This document shows positions 1 to 10,070 of a DNA stretch of 64,000 nucleotides, piece after piece. The DNA is from Tetraselmis striata (lineage: Eukaryota > Chlorophyta > Chlorodendrophyceae > Chlorodendrales > Chlorodendraceae), in contig VCJN01000760.1 of NCBI GenBank assembly GCA_006384855.1, positions 1-64,000 of the forward strand, given 5' to 3'. The notes under the pieces were generated by a model. The model saw only the letters and a list, made by a program, of their open reading frames with translations. It had not been told where the DNA came from and searched no databases. The first letter of the stretch is position 1. Every line of letters begins with the position of its first letter. The position numbers were made by a program, and so were the translations under genes.

Positions 1-1260
1 GGGGGGGGGGGGGGCTGAGAGTTGGGGTGGATGTAGCCCACCACCGGCAGGCAGCACAGATGCGAGTGCGCGGCTGTCCACGCTTGGTTCAGCGGTGAGC
101 GGCGGTGATCGACTGACCGTCACGCGACCCCGTACTTCATGCGCGTGCTGGGGTGTTACACAATCATCAGCACTTAGGGCGGCTGCATTTAAACGCGCAC
201 CTACGAACACCACCTACCGCCTAGCACCTACCGTACCACCTACATCCGCCCACACCTCCGCCCGTCGTGCCGCACAACGCTGCACAACGTGCCGCACATC
301 GCGCGCACATACGTCGTGCGGGCGCGTGCGCGGCACGGCACCAGGTCGTCACGGCGGCATCCACTGGCCCAGCGCCTCCGCAACACCGGCCCACGCCTCC
401 GCCGGGACTGCCGCGCAAGCCATGATCGCATGCCGGCAGCCTGCGATCATGGTTTGCCCGGCACTCCCGGCACCATGCCGGCACATGCATACGATGCTGC
501 GATGCTACGCGCGAACTAAGCACCAATGTTGTGCGGGCACAGGCTTCGCGAGAGTCGGCCGCCACACTGTGCCAATACTTATCGTGATTACTCCTTGGCA
601 TGTGCCGGGGGCGCGGCCCGCCAGCGTGGCGCACCGCAACGCTAGCGACCCCGCGTTGTGCAGCGATGTGCGGCGATGTGCAACGAGTACGTGCAGCCGC
701 CTGTACTTAGCCCGGGTGCTCCGCGTCGGCGCACGACACGCGAGCCCGCGTGCGCATATCAATTTGATGAAATTATCGAAAGGAGAAATTCATATAGTAC
801 TTTACACGTCGCGCGAGATAGTCGTCGCTACTCGGTATGAAATCCACCTCGTACGTCCCGTATCGTCCCCGTATGTCGTCGTTCGTCACCAGTAGGGGAC
901 ATTTACGTCACATCTGAATATCACAGTGTAATCAGCTCCGACGCACAACGATGGGCATGCATAAGAAGGCTCGAAAGACCCCTCCAGCATCCCTCGCCCT
1001 CCGGGCCGAACAACGCCCAATCTACACTCTCATCATGCAGCTGACCGCCCACCACCACATCATCATCGGTGGCACCCGCGCAACTGACATGATATAGCAG
1101 TGGCGTAAGACAGTCTCGACGGCGAGCGGGAAGATCAAGGCCGCGCCATCTCAAGCACCGGCAGAGGGGCGATATGCGGGCATAGCACCGACACCATCAC
1201 CATCCAGCCCAGCCCGACCAACACAAACAACGACCCCAACAGCGCCCAGGCCGAGCCTCA
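1..1260. other. No supported gene; G-tract at the window edge
   Basis: The window opens with a run of 14 G. The rest is GC-rich with overlapping open frames on both strands. These are rich in Arg, Ala, Cys and His and show no recognisable domain, so they look like composition-driven shadows. No RNA gene or repeat boundary is visible. Confidence 0.5.
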
Positions 1261-1307
1261 GGTCACCGACACTCCCCCCCCCCCCCCCCCCCCCTGGATC
1301 CGAGCAC

Positions 1308-1571
1308 ATGATACAAAGGCGAGTGGCGGTCGTTACTGCCGTCGCAACTATCGGCCAACGCCGAATAACACCGGAGCCCGCCCCCGGAGCAGCCCGCCCA
1401 ACCCATGCGCCCACTGCCACAGCCCCGATGGCGAACGCAATGACGGGAGCCAAGGCAAACGAGGAGGGCGAACTCGAACTGAACTACAAGGAGAACGACA
1501 GCACCATGGATGTGGATACCGCCATCGCGGAGCAGCGAAGGTACCATGTCTGGCCGACGTTTCCGTCGACG

Positions 1572-1604
<33 letters not shown>

Positions 1605-2159
1605 CGCACTCTCTAGCGCAGCGCACATTCCGCAAGGGCACACTTGGCGGCACCACAGAAACAACTTGTTGAGCTTCAGCACCTCACCGCCGAGACCGCC
1701 GAGCTTCTTGCGCTGTCCTCCCCAGCCGGACAACCTGCACTCGCGGCCGAACTCGCCCGACTCGCAGCGGAGTTACGTCGCCTGCGAAACACCAACGCCA
1801 CTCGATCCATCTCGAGCAACGCCCCCGCCAGCCCCTCCCGGCAGGCAACGGCAAGGCAGCCGCATCTGTCAAGCACAAGAAGAAGCATCCCAGGAGTCGT
1901 AGCCGCTCAGGCGGCACCACCCGCAACCGCAACGAGAGCAAGCCGCGCCTCTCTTGCACTCACGACTCCGACAGCGAATGGGAAACGGACGACGAAGCAG
2001 CCCAGCCATCTGGCAGCTCGCATCAGTAACCGCCGCGCGATCCACCGCAGCAACAAGCATACCAGCTGCCTCAAAAACACAGGGCCACTACTAACCCCTG
2101 TGCCCGGCGCAGCTACTGATATATCACACAATCATGACAACACCGCCCAAAACACATGA
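1308..2159 (+). CDS. Possible broken coding region with a coiled-coil segment
   Basis: Two stretches lie in the same frame, separated by a single TAG at 1614-1616 just after a 32-base C tract (1572-1603). Part one (1308-1616) has an acidic segment and ends in polyproline from the C tract. Part two (from about 1644) has a heptad-like Leu/Ala-rich helix of roughly 50 residues followed by a basic Ser/Thr/Arg-rich tail. This layout (acidic, Pro-rich linker, coiled coil, basic tail) could be a retrotransposon ORF1 or a host protein. No family is recognised. C-tract length errors or polymorphism could explain the stop. Confidence 0.3.
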
Positions 2160-2217
2160 CATCCCCATGATCGCTGATTACCACAACCCGCCACATACAT
2201 GAAATACTCACTGTCGT

Positions 2218-2490
2218 TAAGGAGGGCATCGCAGCCCCCACTAATCCTACTAGCCGGCTCAGCGGTGGATAAGTAATGAGCAACACTTAGCTATTCCGGT
2301 CAGCCTCCTTCCCCCATCTCACCTTAGTAGCTTTAGGCGGGACGCTTCGGCTGCCTAAGCTTACATGCTGGGCTTTGAGTGGGATAGGCCTGACTTAGGT
2401 CGGGACAGCATGGGGGCGCTGCTGTCCTAGCTGCATATCGCTGGAGGGAGGAGGGGCTTGGACACACAAGAGGTGGACGGCTAGTATAGT
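2218..2490 (-). repeat. Dispersed repeat, copy 1 (inverted relative to 59715-59981)
   Basis: The reverse complement of this segment matches 59715-59981 over most of its length, sharing blocks such as AGCCCCTCCTCC, ACCTAAGTCAG, GCGTCCCGCCT and ACCGGAATAGCTA. No ORF is evident. The size and lack of coding suggest a non-autonomous element (SINE or MITE), but no target duplication was identified. Confidence 0.7.
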
Positions 2491-2595
2491 GTAAAGCTAT
2501 GATTACACCTAGTGTTCCCTACCATGGTTAAAGATATCAGGCGCAAAGAACAACTTAGTCTGAGCCAATGGGAGCAATATATTAGCAATTGTAAT

Positions 2596-2692
2596 TAATT
2601 TCAATTTCAATTTCATTTTCATTTTCAATTTCAATTTCAATTTCAATTTCAATTTCAATTTCAATTTCAATTTCAATTTCAATTTCAATTTC
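2596..2692. repeat. Hexanucleotide microsatellite (CAATTT)n
   Basis: About 16 tandem units of a CAATTT hexamer, with a few CATTTT variants at the left. Open frames through it encode artificial KL, IE or NF dipeptide runs and are not genes. It directly abuts a CTGCAG-rich repeat. Confidence 0.95.
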
Positions 2693-2696
2693 AGTG

Positions 2697-2815
2697 CTAC
2701 TGCAGCCTGCACTGCAGCCTGTTGACTGCAAGCAAGCTGCACTGCATGCTGTAATGCAGCCAGCAGTACTGCACTGCATCTTGCAGTATTGGAAAGTGGA
2801 CTGCAGCCCAACGCT
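2697..2815 (-). repeat. CTGCAG-rich repeat, copy 1
   Basis: The segment is dense in CTGCAG, GCAGTACTGC and related imperfect palindromes. Its reverse complement matches 23155-23295 (shared start GTTGGGCTGCAGTCCACTTT), so it is a member of a dispersed family rather than local simple sequence. Confidence 0.7.
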
Positions 2816-2965
2816 GGTACCTACTACCCTGGAAGGGCACCAAAGACCTACCGTGCCTGCGATCGTCAACACGCTTGCGCTCCTCCATCTAGGCAGTCAA
2901 CTTGGCCTACAAAACATCAAACTTGGCCGTGTCAGGCTCACCGTTCAGGTTTCTCACGAAAAATA

Positions 2966-4420
2966 TTATATGTCAGGATGGTTGGCAAATAGGGTGTAGC
3001 TGGCCATAGTAGCCGCCTTGTCAGTGCCATCGAGGGACAACTTCCCTCTGGTGAGGTACTCGAACACGGCTTTCGCTTCTGCCTTGCTAGACACGAGCGA
3101 CGGCTTCAACACGTATGCGAAGTAGGCCAACTTCGTTGCCATGCTACATTGCACCTCAAATGTAGCATGTAGCTTGGTGCTAAGCACGTTCGAGCGATTC
3201 ACCATGTCCGCCCTACCCGCCTATGCGGGCCCGCGAGGGGGTACCTTCTAGATATGGTGCAGCGCGAGTCCAACTCGGCTCTCCTCATAATGCCAAGTTT
3301 ACAACATGAACGGGCTGGACGACCCCTTTCTCATAGCCTTGAGAAAGTCAAACCGGGAGTATTTCCGCATGTCGCGGAGGAACTATGTCACTCCATTGGG
3401 TTGTATATGTCGGTATGCTCGAGCAGCGCGTGCGTCTAGGCGGGCGAGACGGGCGGGTGGTGGCTTGTTCGTGTGCCTCTCGAAGAGGTTCTTGCTCACA
3501 TGGGGTTTCGCAATATGGGCCAGGAAGGCTGTGCATTGTTGCATGCCTAGTGACTTGTGGGAGCACTCGGTTGCGGTAGGCCTCGGCTGATTGTGATACA
3601 TCCCACATGCGGGGGCACATGGTCATCCACTTCTCTCGTACGCCTCACTTATTGCCTATGATAGCGAACGCTTTCTCGAACGAAACACGGTGGCACGTAT
3701 GCGTGTCTCGATCTGCTCACCCTTTCCCTTCGTGCTTTCGGCCGAACAACTGCTCGTGCGCTCGGCGTGCGGCGGTAGTCAAACGGCGAAGTTGGCGAAG
3801 TCTATGCGTTAGGGCGGTAGCACGGGCGGGGATAGTCTACATTTCTATAAACGGTCCGTAGACGGGGGGGGGGGGGGGGGGGTTAGGGTGCATGGCCACT
3901 TGCATGCGTTCGCTGTGCTTGGGAGGCCCTCCAGATAGGGCCGGTGACCTGGAACATTCCGGTCGTAAACGCGTTCATGTTGAACGGGATGGCGTGGGTG
4001 GCCACCTCGGCGGTAGTCCACCCAACTTGAAGCTTCTCGAAGTAGTTAAGCAAATCGTTATGCAGCCGGTGCTCAGCGGTCATTCTTTTGAAGTCGCGAC
4101 GATGGGGGCAAACAAAACACGTCGGGACTATGCGCAGCGTAAAGCCCATCGAACGCGTTTAATACTAGGGATAGGTTTCCACGTCAAGGTTGTTCCGGCT
4201 CTTTGACATGAATCTTGAAGATGAACTTGTTGGTTGGCATCAAGGATGGGCAATTTTCGACCGGGTGATGCAGCACGTCCGTGAAATCCATCGTGCCCGT
4301 CCTCACCCGCATCTTCTTCGAGTAGATAGTTATCTCAAGGCGACACATGCATCGAGTCATGATGCAGCACCGCCACCTTCATCGAAATCTGCTCTACCTT
4401 GCTAGCGAAATCTGCTCGGC
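2966..4420 (-). pseudogene. Decayed minus-strand coding region, family unknown
   Basis: Several minus-strand stretches in changing frames have protein-like composition. They lie at about 4360-4200, 4149-3883, 3600-3383 and 3205-2966. They are separated by stops and by a 19-base G tract at 3864-3882. The 4149-3883 piece has a CxxC pair followed by a charged helical stretch. The pattern fits an old transposon or pseudogene interrupted by indels. No family signature is recognised, and exons of a real gene cannot be excluded. Confidence 0.3.
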
Positions 4421-4879
4421 TAGCGTGGGCAACAGGGTCGCCCCGTTCGGAGCAGCTGCGACTGTAATCCTCAGCGAGTCTATGCAATCGTTGTTCTCTA
4501 CCCATTCCTGGGTGCTCAGGAGTAGCTAATACGTCTCCCCATGGGCTTTGTCGTTCCTCCTAACAGAAACGCGGAGCCTGTGCAGAGGCACCGCCGCTAG
4601 TCGTGACGACGACGCCATGGCAATGCGTAGGCGCTGGTATGTGAGAGTGGGTGGCTAGCATATAGGCTGCTGGCGGTTCTTGGAAGTGTGATTAGGGGAC
4701 GTAGGAGGCGTACTGGAAGGTAACTAGGTTTGCATGCGGGCGCGAGCAGCGGCAGCAGCGGCGGCGGCGCATGATATGATATCCCAATATTTATACGAGT
4801 ACATGCCATGCACAGGGGCGCTGGTAGGCTGGACACCGCTTAAAGTACATATTAGGATTTTTTCGCAATTTACGGAAAT

Positions 4880-4913
<34 letters not shown>

Positions 4914-5030
4914 CTCACTCGGTTTCCAGGGCGGATAATACTGACTGACCAAAACCAGGTCATTCTGTCGGGATGGCCTAATAAGTCCTTTTCATGCCAG
5001 AGTTCCACGGACCACTAGTCGCTATGGGAT
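4421..5030. other. No supported gene; 32-base C tract
   Basis: The interval contains a GCA/GCG-rich stretch near 4745-4770 and a pure C run at 4881-4912. Open frames across these encode only poly-Ala, poly-Pro or poly-Gly and are not credible genes. Confidence 0.6.
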
Positions 5031-5036
5031 GATACC

Positions 5037-5214
5037 CTCGTACTAGTGTGAATTACGAAAAGGCCTGCAGTAAGAGATCCACAGAAGTACTTATAAATTT
5101 TTTACATTAGGGCTTTCACAAATGCGCACTTCATCAGAAGTACTGCTGCTTTTCTACCTTGAAAAGCAGTAGTAAAAGATCAACAGAAGCCGCCTAAAAG
5201 CGGGCCACATCCCG
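5037..5214 (+). repeat. Short dispersed element (ACTGGTGTGAATTAC family), diverged copy
   Basis: It starts with ACTAGTGTGAATTAC, continues through an AAAAGGCCTGCAGTAA-like block and AAAAGCAGTAGTAAAAGATC, and ends with GCCGCCTAAAAGCGGG followed by a CATCCCGC-like tail. The same ordered blocks recur near 8.06, 37.8, 38.0, 38.2 and 43.6 kb. No ORF is present. The terminal GCCGC/GCGGC stem-loop is conserved between copies. Confidence 0.65.
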
Positions 5215-5720
5215 CATCAAGAGGTGATGCGGGATGGATGAATGATGCGATTCCGGAGCAGAGTCCGAGCCACGCACGCGCGCACGTGAGTGCGAGGGTG
5301 ATCCACGGATGCGCTGTGCAGTTTCGGCCACGGGACGGCGGACGAATCTGCGCCGTCTGATTAGGCAGCGAGCACGCTCTCGAGCCGCCACGAAGGTGAG
5401 GACCTCGAGGAAATCTTGCGAGTATGGCCTCCTGGTGAGCCCGGGTGGTGCAGCGAGTGCCCCGCTATGAGAGATAGAGAGGGCGCCCCGATCCGCCGCC
5501 ACAATGCGACAGCGCGCACCGTGCGGCGCACCCCCTCGCGCACCTGTACTGGTGTGAATTAAGGATTACAACAAGGCCAATAACTAAAGGCCATACCAGC
5601 ATATGCCCTCGTATGGGGGTCGATGCACCTGCCCCCGCCGTGTACATCGTAATTTCGACTACCGTCCGCCTACGCGACCTGGTTTGCTGCATTTCAAAAG
5701 CGCAAGCAACCAAGGATTAA

Positions 5721-6638
5721 CCCCCGTCCTATCCTAACCAAATAGCGATCCTGACTAATTTGGTAACCCGTACATTAAAAAGATCGTGGCCGTAGGATCC
5801 TTGATGGCGTCAGTACTCGGTAATCGTACTGTCCAGATCCCATACTGAGTTGGGAAACCAAATCGCTATTTGGTCCTCGCGGGTGTTCGGATTGGTGGTC
5901 AAATCACGAGGCTCCAGTAATTCGGACCTCAGCGAGTGACGAAATCACTCGCGTTTCCTATTTGGTCGCGTAACGGTCGGTACGTCACAGAGGCTGGATG
6001 GACGGCGCACAGGCGCCCATCGTTCATCGCACGGCTCGCAGCTGTCGTGTGTAACGAACTCGCCGCCGCCCACGGGTGGCCCACCTGCGGCCCGCGCCCC
6101 ACCCGTGGCACACCCACCAGTCCACCACCCGACCGCCATTACCCGTCTACTGCGTGTTCGGCCGCCTACGTCGAGGCGACCGCCCCAACCCGAAAGTCAG
6201 TCAACGTTCCTCGCCTAGGGGCTATGGCTAGCGTACAGAAAGAGGACAGTCTCTTCGCTCTCATCCCAAGCGATGACGACGAGGAACAAACGGCGCCATG
6301 GCGGGCGGCGCGCAATCGGACGCGCCCGCCGTGTGTGCGCCAGTCTGAGCGGCGCCATGGTGGTAGGCGGGTGCCACATATGTAGGCGGCGCAATGCGAT
6401 ATACCTTAAGTGAGTACGGACACAATGCGCACGGGCGGGGTTCCGAGCCGCTACCCACAGCGGCGGGCGCGGGGGGGAGCGGCTACCGTTACGGGCGCGG
6501 ATGGCGTCATCAGTTGAAATCGCGAGATATGCAAACACGGTCGCTATTTGGTCAGGATAGGATGCATTCCTGCATGCTATTCTCGTAGGGGCAAAAGCAG
6601 GTTTCCAAATCAGTGATTTGGTTTGGATAGGACGGCGG
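5721..6638. mobile_element. 918-bp TIR DNA transposon with TAA target duplication
   Basis: The left end CCCCCGTCCTATCCTAACC and the reverse complement of the right end CCGCCGTCCTATCCAAACC form terminal inverted repeats of about 24 bp with few mismatches. Both ends are flanked by TAA (5718-5720 and 6639-6641). A further copy of the terminal motif lies inside the right end (about 6541-6562). A 3-bp TWA duplication is typical of PIF/Harbinger elements, so assignment to that group is an inference. One internal open frame (5936-6385, plus) contains an acidic DDDEE segment but no transposase domain, so the element appears non-autonomous. Confidence 0.75.
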
Positions 6639-6953
6639 TAAGGGTCACTTCATACCACGGGCCGCGTGCCGCCCCAGCCGCGTGCCGCCCTAACGATACA
6701 CGATATCGTGCTGCCACGTAGCCGGTGGCATTGAGCGAATAAGCGCACGCGTACCGCCGCAAAATACAGCATTTCATACATACGCGCAGCGGCGGAAACG
6801 CGGTGCATATGTCCCCCGCGCCCGCAGCCCGCCTCTCCACCTCCCGCCATAATGCGTCCTCCCCGTCTTCATCATCCCCACCCCGAGGCGCCCGGTTTAG
6901 CACGACTGTACTCTACCGCGTACCCGGACTCGGACTCCGACGGCGAGTGGGAC

Positions 6954-7194
6954 TGCCGTCGCATGAGGCTAGGGCCGCGTGAAGCCCTAGAGTGAAGGCT
7001 AGGGCCTCCGGGGCCCTAGCGTGTGCAAAAACTCCCACGCTGGGGGGAGAACCTTCAACCACCTCCTTATGGTATCTTAGGTTTTTGTGACGTCACAACT
7101 CCCCTCGTGGTGGGGGTTTTTGCACACGCTAGGGCCCCGGAAGCCCTAGCCTTCACTATAGGGCTTCACGCGGCCCTAGCCTCATGCGACGGCA
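6954..7194. mobile_element. Near-perfect 241-bp palindromic element
   Basis: Arms 6954-7033 and 7115-7194 are inverted copies of about 80 bp with only a few mismatches. They begin TGCCGTCGCATGAGGCTAGG on both strands and contain repeated GCCCTAGC motifs. The ~80-bp loop has no ORF. This is the form of a MITE or fold-back element. It sits immediately next to the truncated reverse transcriptase at 7195-8077. No clear target duplication was found. Confidence 0.8.
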
Positions 7195-8077
7195 CCTCCA
7201 CCTCGAACGGAAGACAATTGCGGAGCCAATACCCCGCCTTGTGTTGCATGCAATGCTTGAGCATGGCCCATGCGTGGTGATGCATGGCGTACCGACGGCT
7301 GGGCTTGGCAGATAGGAGCTTGCTCAGGCTAGCGTCCACCTCTCTCGTAGCTCCTCCGCCTTGCCGCGCATGTACGCCTGCACATACTATGACGATCCGA
7401 GCGGCACGTTGAGGACCGCGATGCCGTGATGGCCATCTAGCTCGGGCCACTCGATGTCGGCCGGAGCCTCACGCCGTGCGGCCTCCTTGTCTGCGCTGTA
7501 CGCCTGCATTTTGTCGAAGCGCACCTCAAGCCCCACGGACGCCTTGATGGACGTGCGGAAGGCGTGAAGAGCCGGCCAGAGGTGCTCCGGAAGGCCCACC
7601 AGAAACCCATCATCGGCGTTGAAGCGCGCCGCCCCGTCATTGACCTCCAACGTGCTGACACACTGCTGCACCACACACACTGATTCATTGTGACACACAC
7701 TGATTCACTTCGGGGTGAATCGCGACGCAAAAGGAAGTCGTGGCCAACGGTGCGCCTTGTTGCACGCCGTCCTCCGACCGCAGAGGGGCGGACCGGTCGT
7801 TCACGACCAGATACGAATCCGTGGAGAGGGAGGCTTGGAGCGCAGGGATGACATGGTGTAGTGGAGAGCAATCGATGTGGCGTTGGATGATGGTGCGGCG
7901 CCATGCCTCGTTGTATGCGTAGTTGCGAAGGTCGGTGTGAACGATGACGGCACGTGGGCCAAGCTTCTCGGCGATGACCCGGACGCCGTGGATAAGCATA
8001 GAGTCGCCCGCGGGAATGCCAACGCCGACCCATACCGCTACCGGGCGGGCGGGCATAGAACTGGTGTGAATTACCAA
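7195..8077 (-). pseudogene. Truncated reverse transcriptase fragment
   Basis: Two minus-strand frames together give an RT palm. The first (8077-7685) has a VGVGIPAGDS-like block, an HTDLRNYAYNEAWRR segment (D-x-x-N-A-[FY]-N type) and GVQQGAPL. The second (7698-7387) has FNADDGFLVG, corresponding to the catalytic x-ADD motif, then a GLEVRFDKMQ-type helix. Thumb-like sequence (a helix with HAWAMLKHC, then RNCLPFEV) runs to about 7200, where the palindrome begins. The frame shift between the parts coincides with a duplicated ~19-bp unit around 7670-7705 (TGATTCA...CACACAC). N-terminal and C-terminal domains are missing. It is non-LTR-like, but the clade is uncertain. Confidence 0.7.
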
Positions 8078-8110
8078 AAGGACAGTAACAAATCCACCTA
8101 CTGCTAAAAG
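8058..8110 (+). repeat. Short dispersed element (ACTGGTGTGAATTAC family), 5' fragment
   Basis: CTGGTGTGAATTACC followed by an AAAAGGACAGTAACAAATCC block and CTACTGCTAAAAGTAGTA matches the first third of the family seen at 37.8-38.3 and 43.6 kb. The 3' GCCGCC stem-loop is not present here. Confidence 0.6.
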
Positions 8111-9058
8111 TAGTACAAAAAATGGTACTGGTACCTAGTACCGTCCAATTACAGACCTTCCACTTTTTATATGGGCCAACTTTTGTCCGGGCACGTTCGT
8201 GATGCTAACGGGGATGTTGGCATAAAAAACTACCCCTAAGACGACGGCCTTCCACACCCGCGGGTTTCATGCACGTACCATCGCGAACTGGTACGTCGCG
8301 CGGCCCTCGGCTCCCTCGGCGTGCGGCTGCCTCAGTCGGCGTGGCCTCACCATGCGCATCGTGCCGACAAGCTTCTCCAAGCCGTGGCCGGACTTGACGT
8401 GAAGCATAGGCAGCTTCGTAGCATGTTGCGGGCCGGATCGGTGGTCGCCTGACTCGTCGGTACGCTGACCAACGTTAGACGGTTCGAGTACGGGGCGGCC
8501 GACGAGCCCGCTGGTGTTGCTGATGTTGTTCGACATCGGCGCACCGAGGACCGCCCATGCGGTTGCGGGATTCGCGAACGGCGTGGATCGCTGCTCCTCC
8601 ATGGCTCTAGCGCCTGTCTCGACGGCCTGTAGGGCATAGGAGGCCGGAGTAGGTAAAGTGACTGGTCGCGACGGCTGGCTGAGGCGTGTGATGGCTGCGC
8701 AATCTGAATTCGGGCGGTCAGCGCGTGCTGCCATCCTGCCGGGCGACAGTGTCTCCGCTGGCATTTCGGCTGCCCTGTAATCGACGCGGAACTATACAAG
8801 CAACGCGAAAATCATTCAGGCAGAAACTTGGTCCTTGAGCCGTGGTGGGAAAACGTACCGCCAAGGACCAGTTTATGGGGCAGTTTTTGTACGAGGAAAC
8901 TAGTCCTTGGGCCGCGGCCGCACATGAAGGACCAGTTTTTTACGAGTACGTTAGATACCCGTTACGACTACGAACCGAAACGTTGGTCCTTCTTTTTTGC
9001 GAGTGGAAGGTCCCTATTACAGACGGTCGTCCGTGGATATACCTGTAATTGTATAAAC
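8111..9058. other. No confident gene
   Basis: A minus-strand frame (8764-8267) is open for 165 codons but has no recognised motif. It could be upstream sequence of the neighbouring RT element. Between 8820 and 9000 there are several short repeats around GGTCCTT/AAGGACC in both orientations. No RNA gene is visible before the SINE. Confidence 0.4.
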
Positions 9059-9070
9059 ACAAGGATTTTG

Positions 9071-9319
9071 CCTTGTCCGCTCGGTAGAGCGGTCATCTCG
9101 TATGCGAGAGACCCGGGTTCGATTCTTGGCCGATGCATTTCGGCAATATCGGCCCGGCGTGTCCCGGGTTTACCCGGTTGATTTATCAGCCCTTCGGGGT
9201 TCGAATGAGGCAATGGTCTACGGGCTACGCCAGACCTACGACTGCAGTTGGCGCGCGAGGTCAAGTGCTGGGGCGGCTTCGGCCGATGTCCCGGGGCGAA
9301 CTTTACGTTACTTTACTTT
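9071..9319 (+). mobile_element. Complete tRNA-derived SINE with 12-bp target duplications
   Basis: The element is flanked by identical ACAAGGATTTTG duplications (9059-9070 and 9320-9331). Its head has a polymerase III promoter: an A-box-like CTCGGTAGAGC and a perfect B box GGTTCGATTC at about 9117-9126. The head resembles a tRNA with loop CTCGTAT (CGT anticodon, Thr-like), but the anticodon stem does not pair, so it is not a working tRNA gene. A unique body of about 170 bp follows (from 9150), ending in a CTTTA-rich tail. A 5'-truncated relative lies at 9885-10070. Confidence 0.88.
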
Positions 9320-9518
9320 ACAAGGATTTTGACCCACCCCCGCTAACCGGGATAAACTACTGAAGAGAGAAATAATAAAGATTACATATCGATTACATCA
9401 CGAACACTACGATGGAAGATGCGGCAAAACAATTCACTGTTTTTTGGACCCGCGCGCGGCGTGCCTTAAATGCCGATATCGGGTTTTCCTCGTAAACGCC
9501 GCGAAGTCTGTTTAGTAT

Positions 9519-9809
9519 TTGGTGCAGTACATGACAATTATCGAAATTAGAAGCGAAAATTGGAAATCCGGCTCGGTCTGGGTCCTAGTCAACGACGACA
9601 AATTCTATGGGGACAAGTTTGTGTCGGGCAAGATCGGCGCCGGAATCCCCTCTCATCTCTGCGCTACTGAGTACGCGACTAACAATACATTGCGCATTCT
9701 ATCTGGCGACGAGAATCGGAGGACCGTCGGAAACGGCACGAAAGATCTGAAAATAACGGCATCCCGGAAGATTTTACCGGGGCTAGAGCTTCCCCGTGTG
9801 GCTTTCTAA
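9519..9809 (+). CDS. Small hypothetical ORF between two SINE copies
   Basis: The frame encodes 96 residues with a composition unlike the GC-driven shadows around it. It is rich in Ile, Lys, Asn, Asp and aromatic residues and alternates short hydrophobic strands. The local base composition is lower in GC than its surroundings. No signal peptide, membrane segment or known motif is seen. It may be an exon, a captured gene piece, or chance. Confidence 0.3.
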   Translation: MVQYMTIIEIRSENWKSGSVWVLVNDDKFYGDKFVSGKIGAGIPSHLCATEYATNNTLRILSGDENRRTVGNGTKDLKITASRKILPGLELPRVAF

Positions 9810-9884
9810 TTTCTGGTGAAATTCGAGGTGCTGCAGCACTTATTACGCTGATCTATCGTACACGATTACGGCGCGCCCGTTATC

Positions 9885-10070
9885 GGCCGGTCGTCGGGAG
9901 CGTCGTGGCGTGTCCTGGGTTTCCCCGGTTGATGCATTAGCCCGTTCGAATGGGGCAATGGTCTGCGGGCTGTGCCAGACCTACGACTGCAGTTGGCGCA
10001 AGAGGTCAAGTGTTGGGGCGGCTTCGGCCGACGTCCCGGGGCGAACTTTACTGTTACTTTTACATTTTAC
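9885..10070 (+). mobile_element. 5'-truncated SINE copy
   Basis: It matches the body of the 9071-9319 SINE from about 9148 onward, including the block GCCAGACCTACGACTGCAGT and the GGGGCGGCTTCGGCCGA stretch, and ends in a similar CTTTACTGTTACTTTTAC tail. The tRNA-like head is missing. Identity is high, with scattered substitutions and small indels. Confidence 0.85.

Noticed and set aside
1..14. Telomere end
   Set aside because: It is a pure G run without a telomeric repeat unit and resembles the other internal G tracts.
2509..2872. ORFs encoding KL or EI dipeptide repeats
   Set aside because: They are translations of the hexanucleotide microsatellite.
4724..5018. Poly-Pro, poly-Gly and poly-Ala ORFs on both strands
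   Set aside because: Produced by the GCA/GCG repeat and the 32-base C tract.
9071..9135. A functional tRNA-Thr gene
   Set aside because: The A and B boxes are present, but the anticodon stem does not pair. The unit continues into a SINE body bounded by target duplications.
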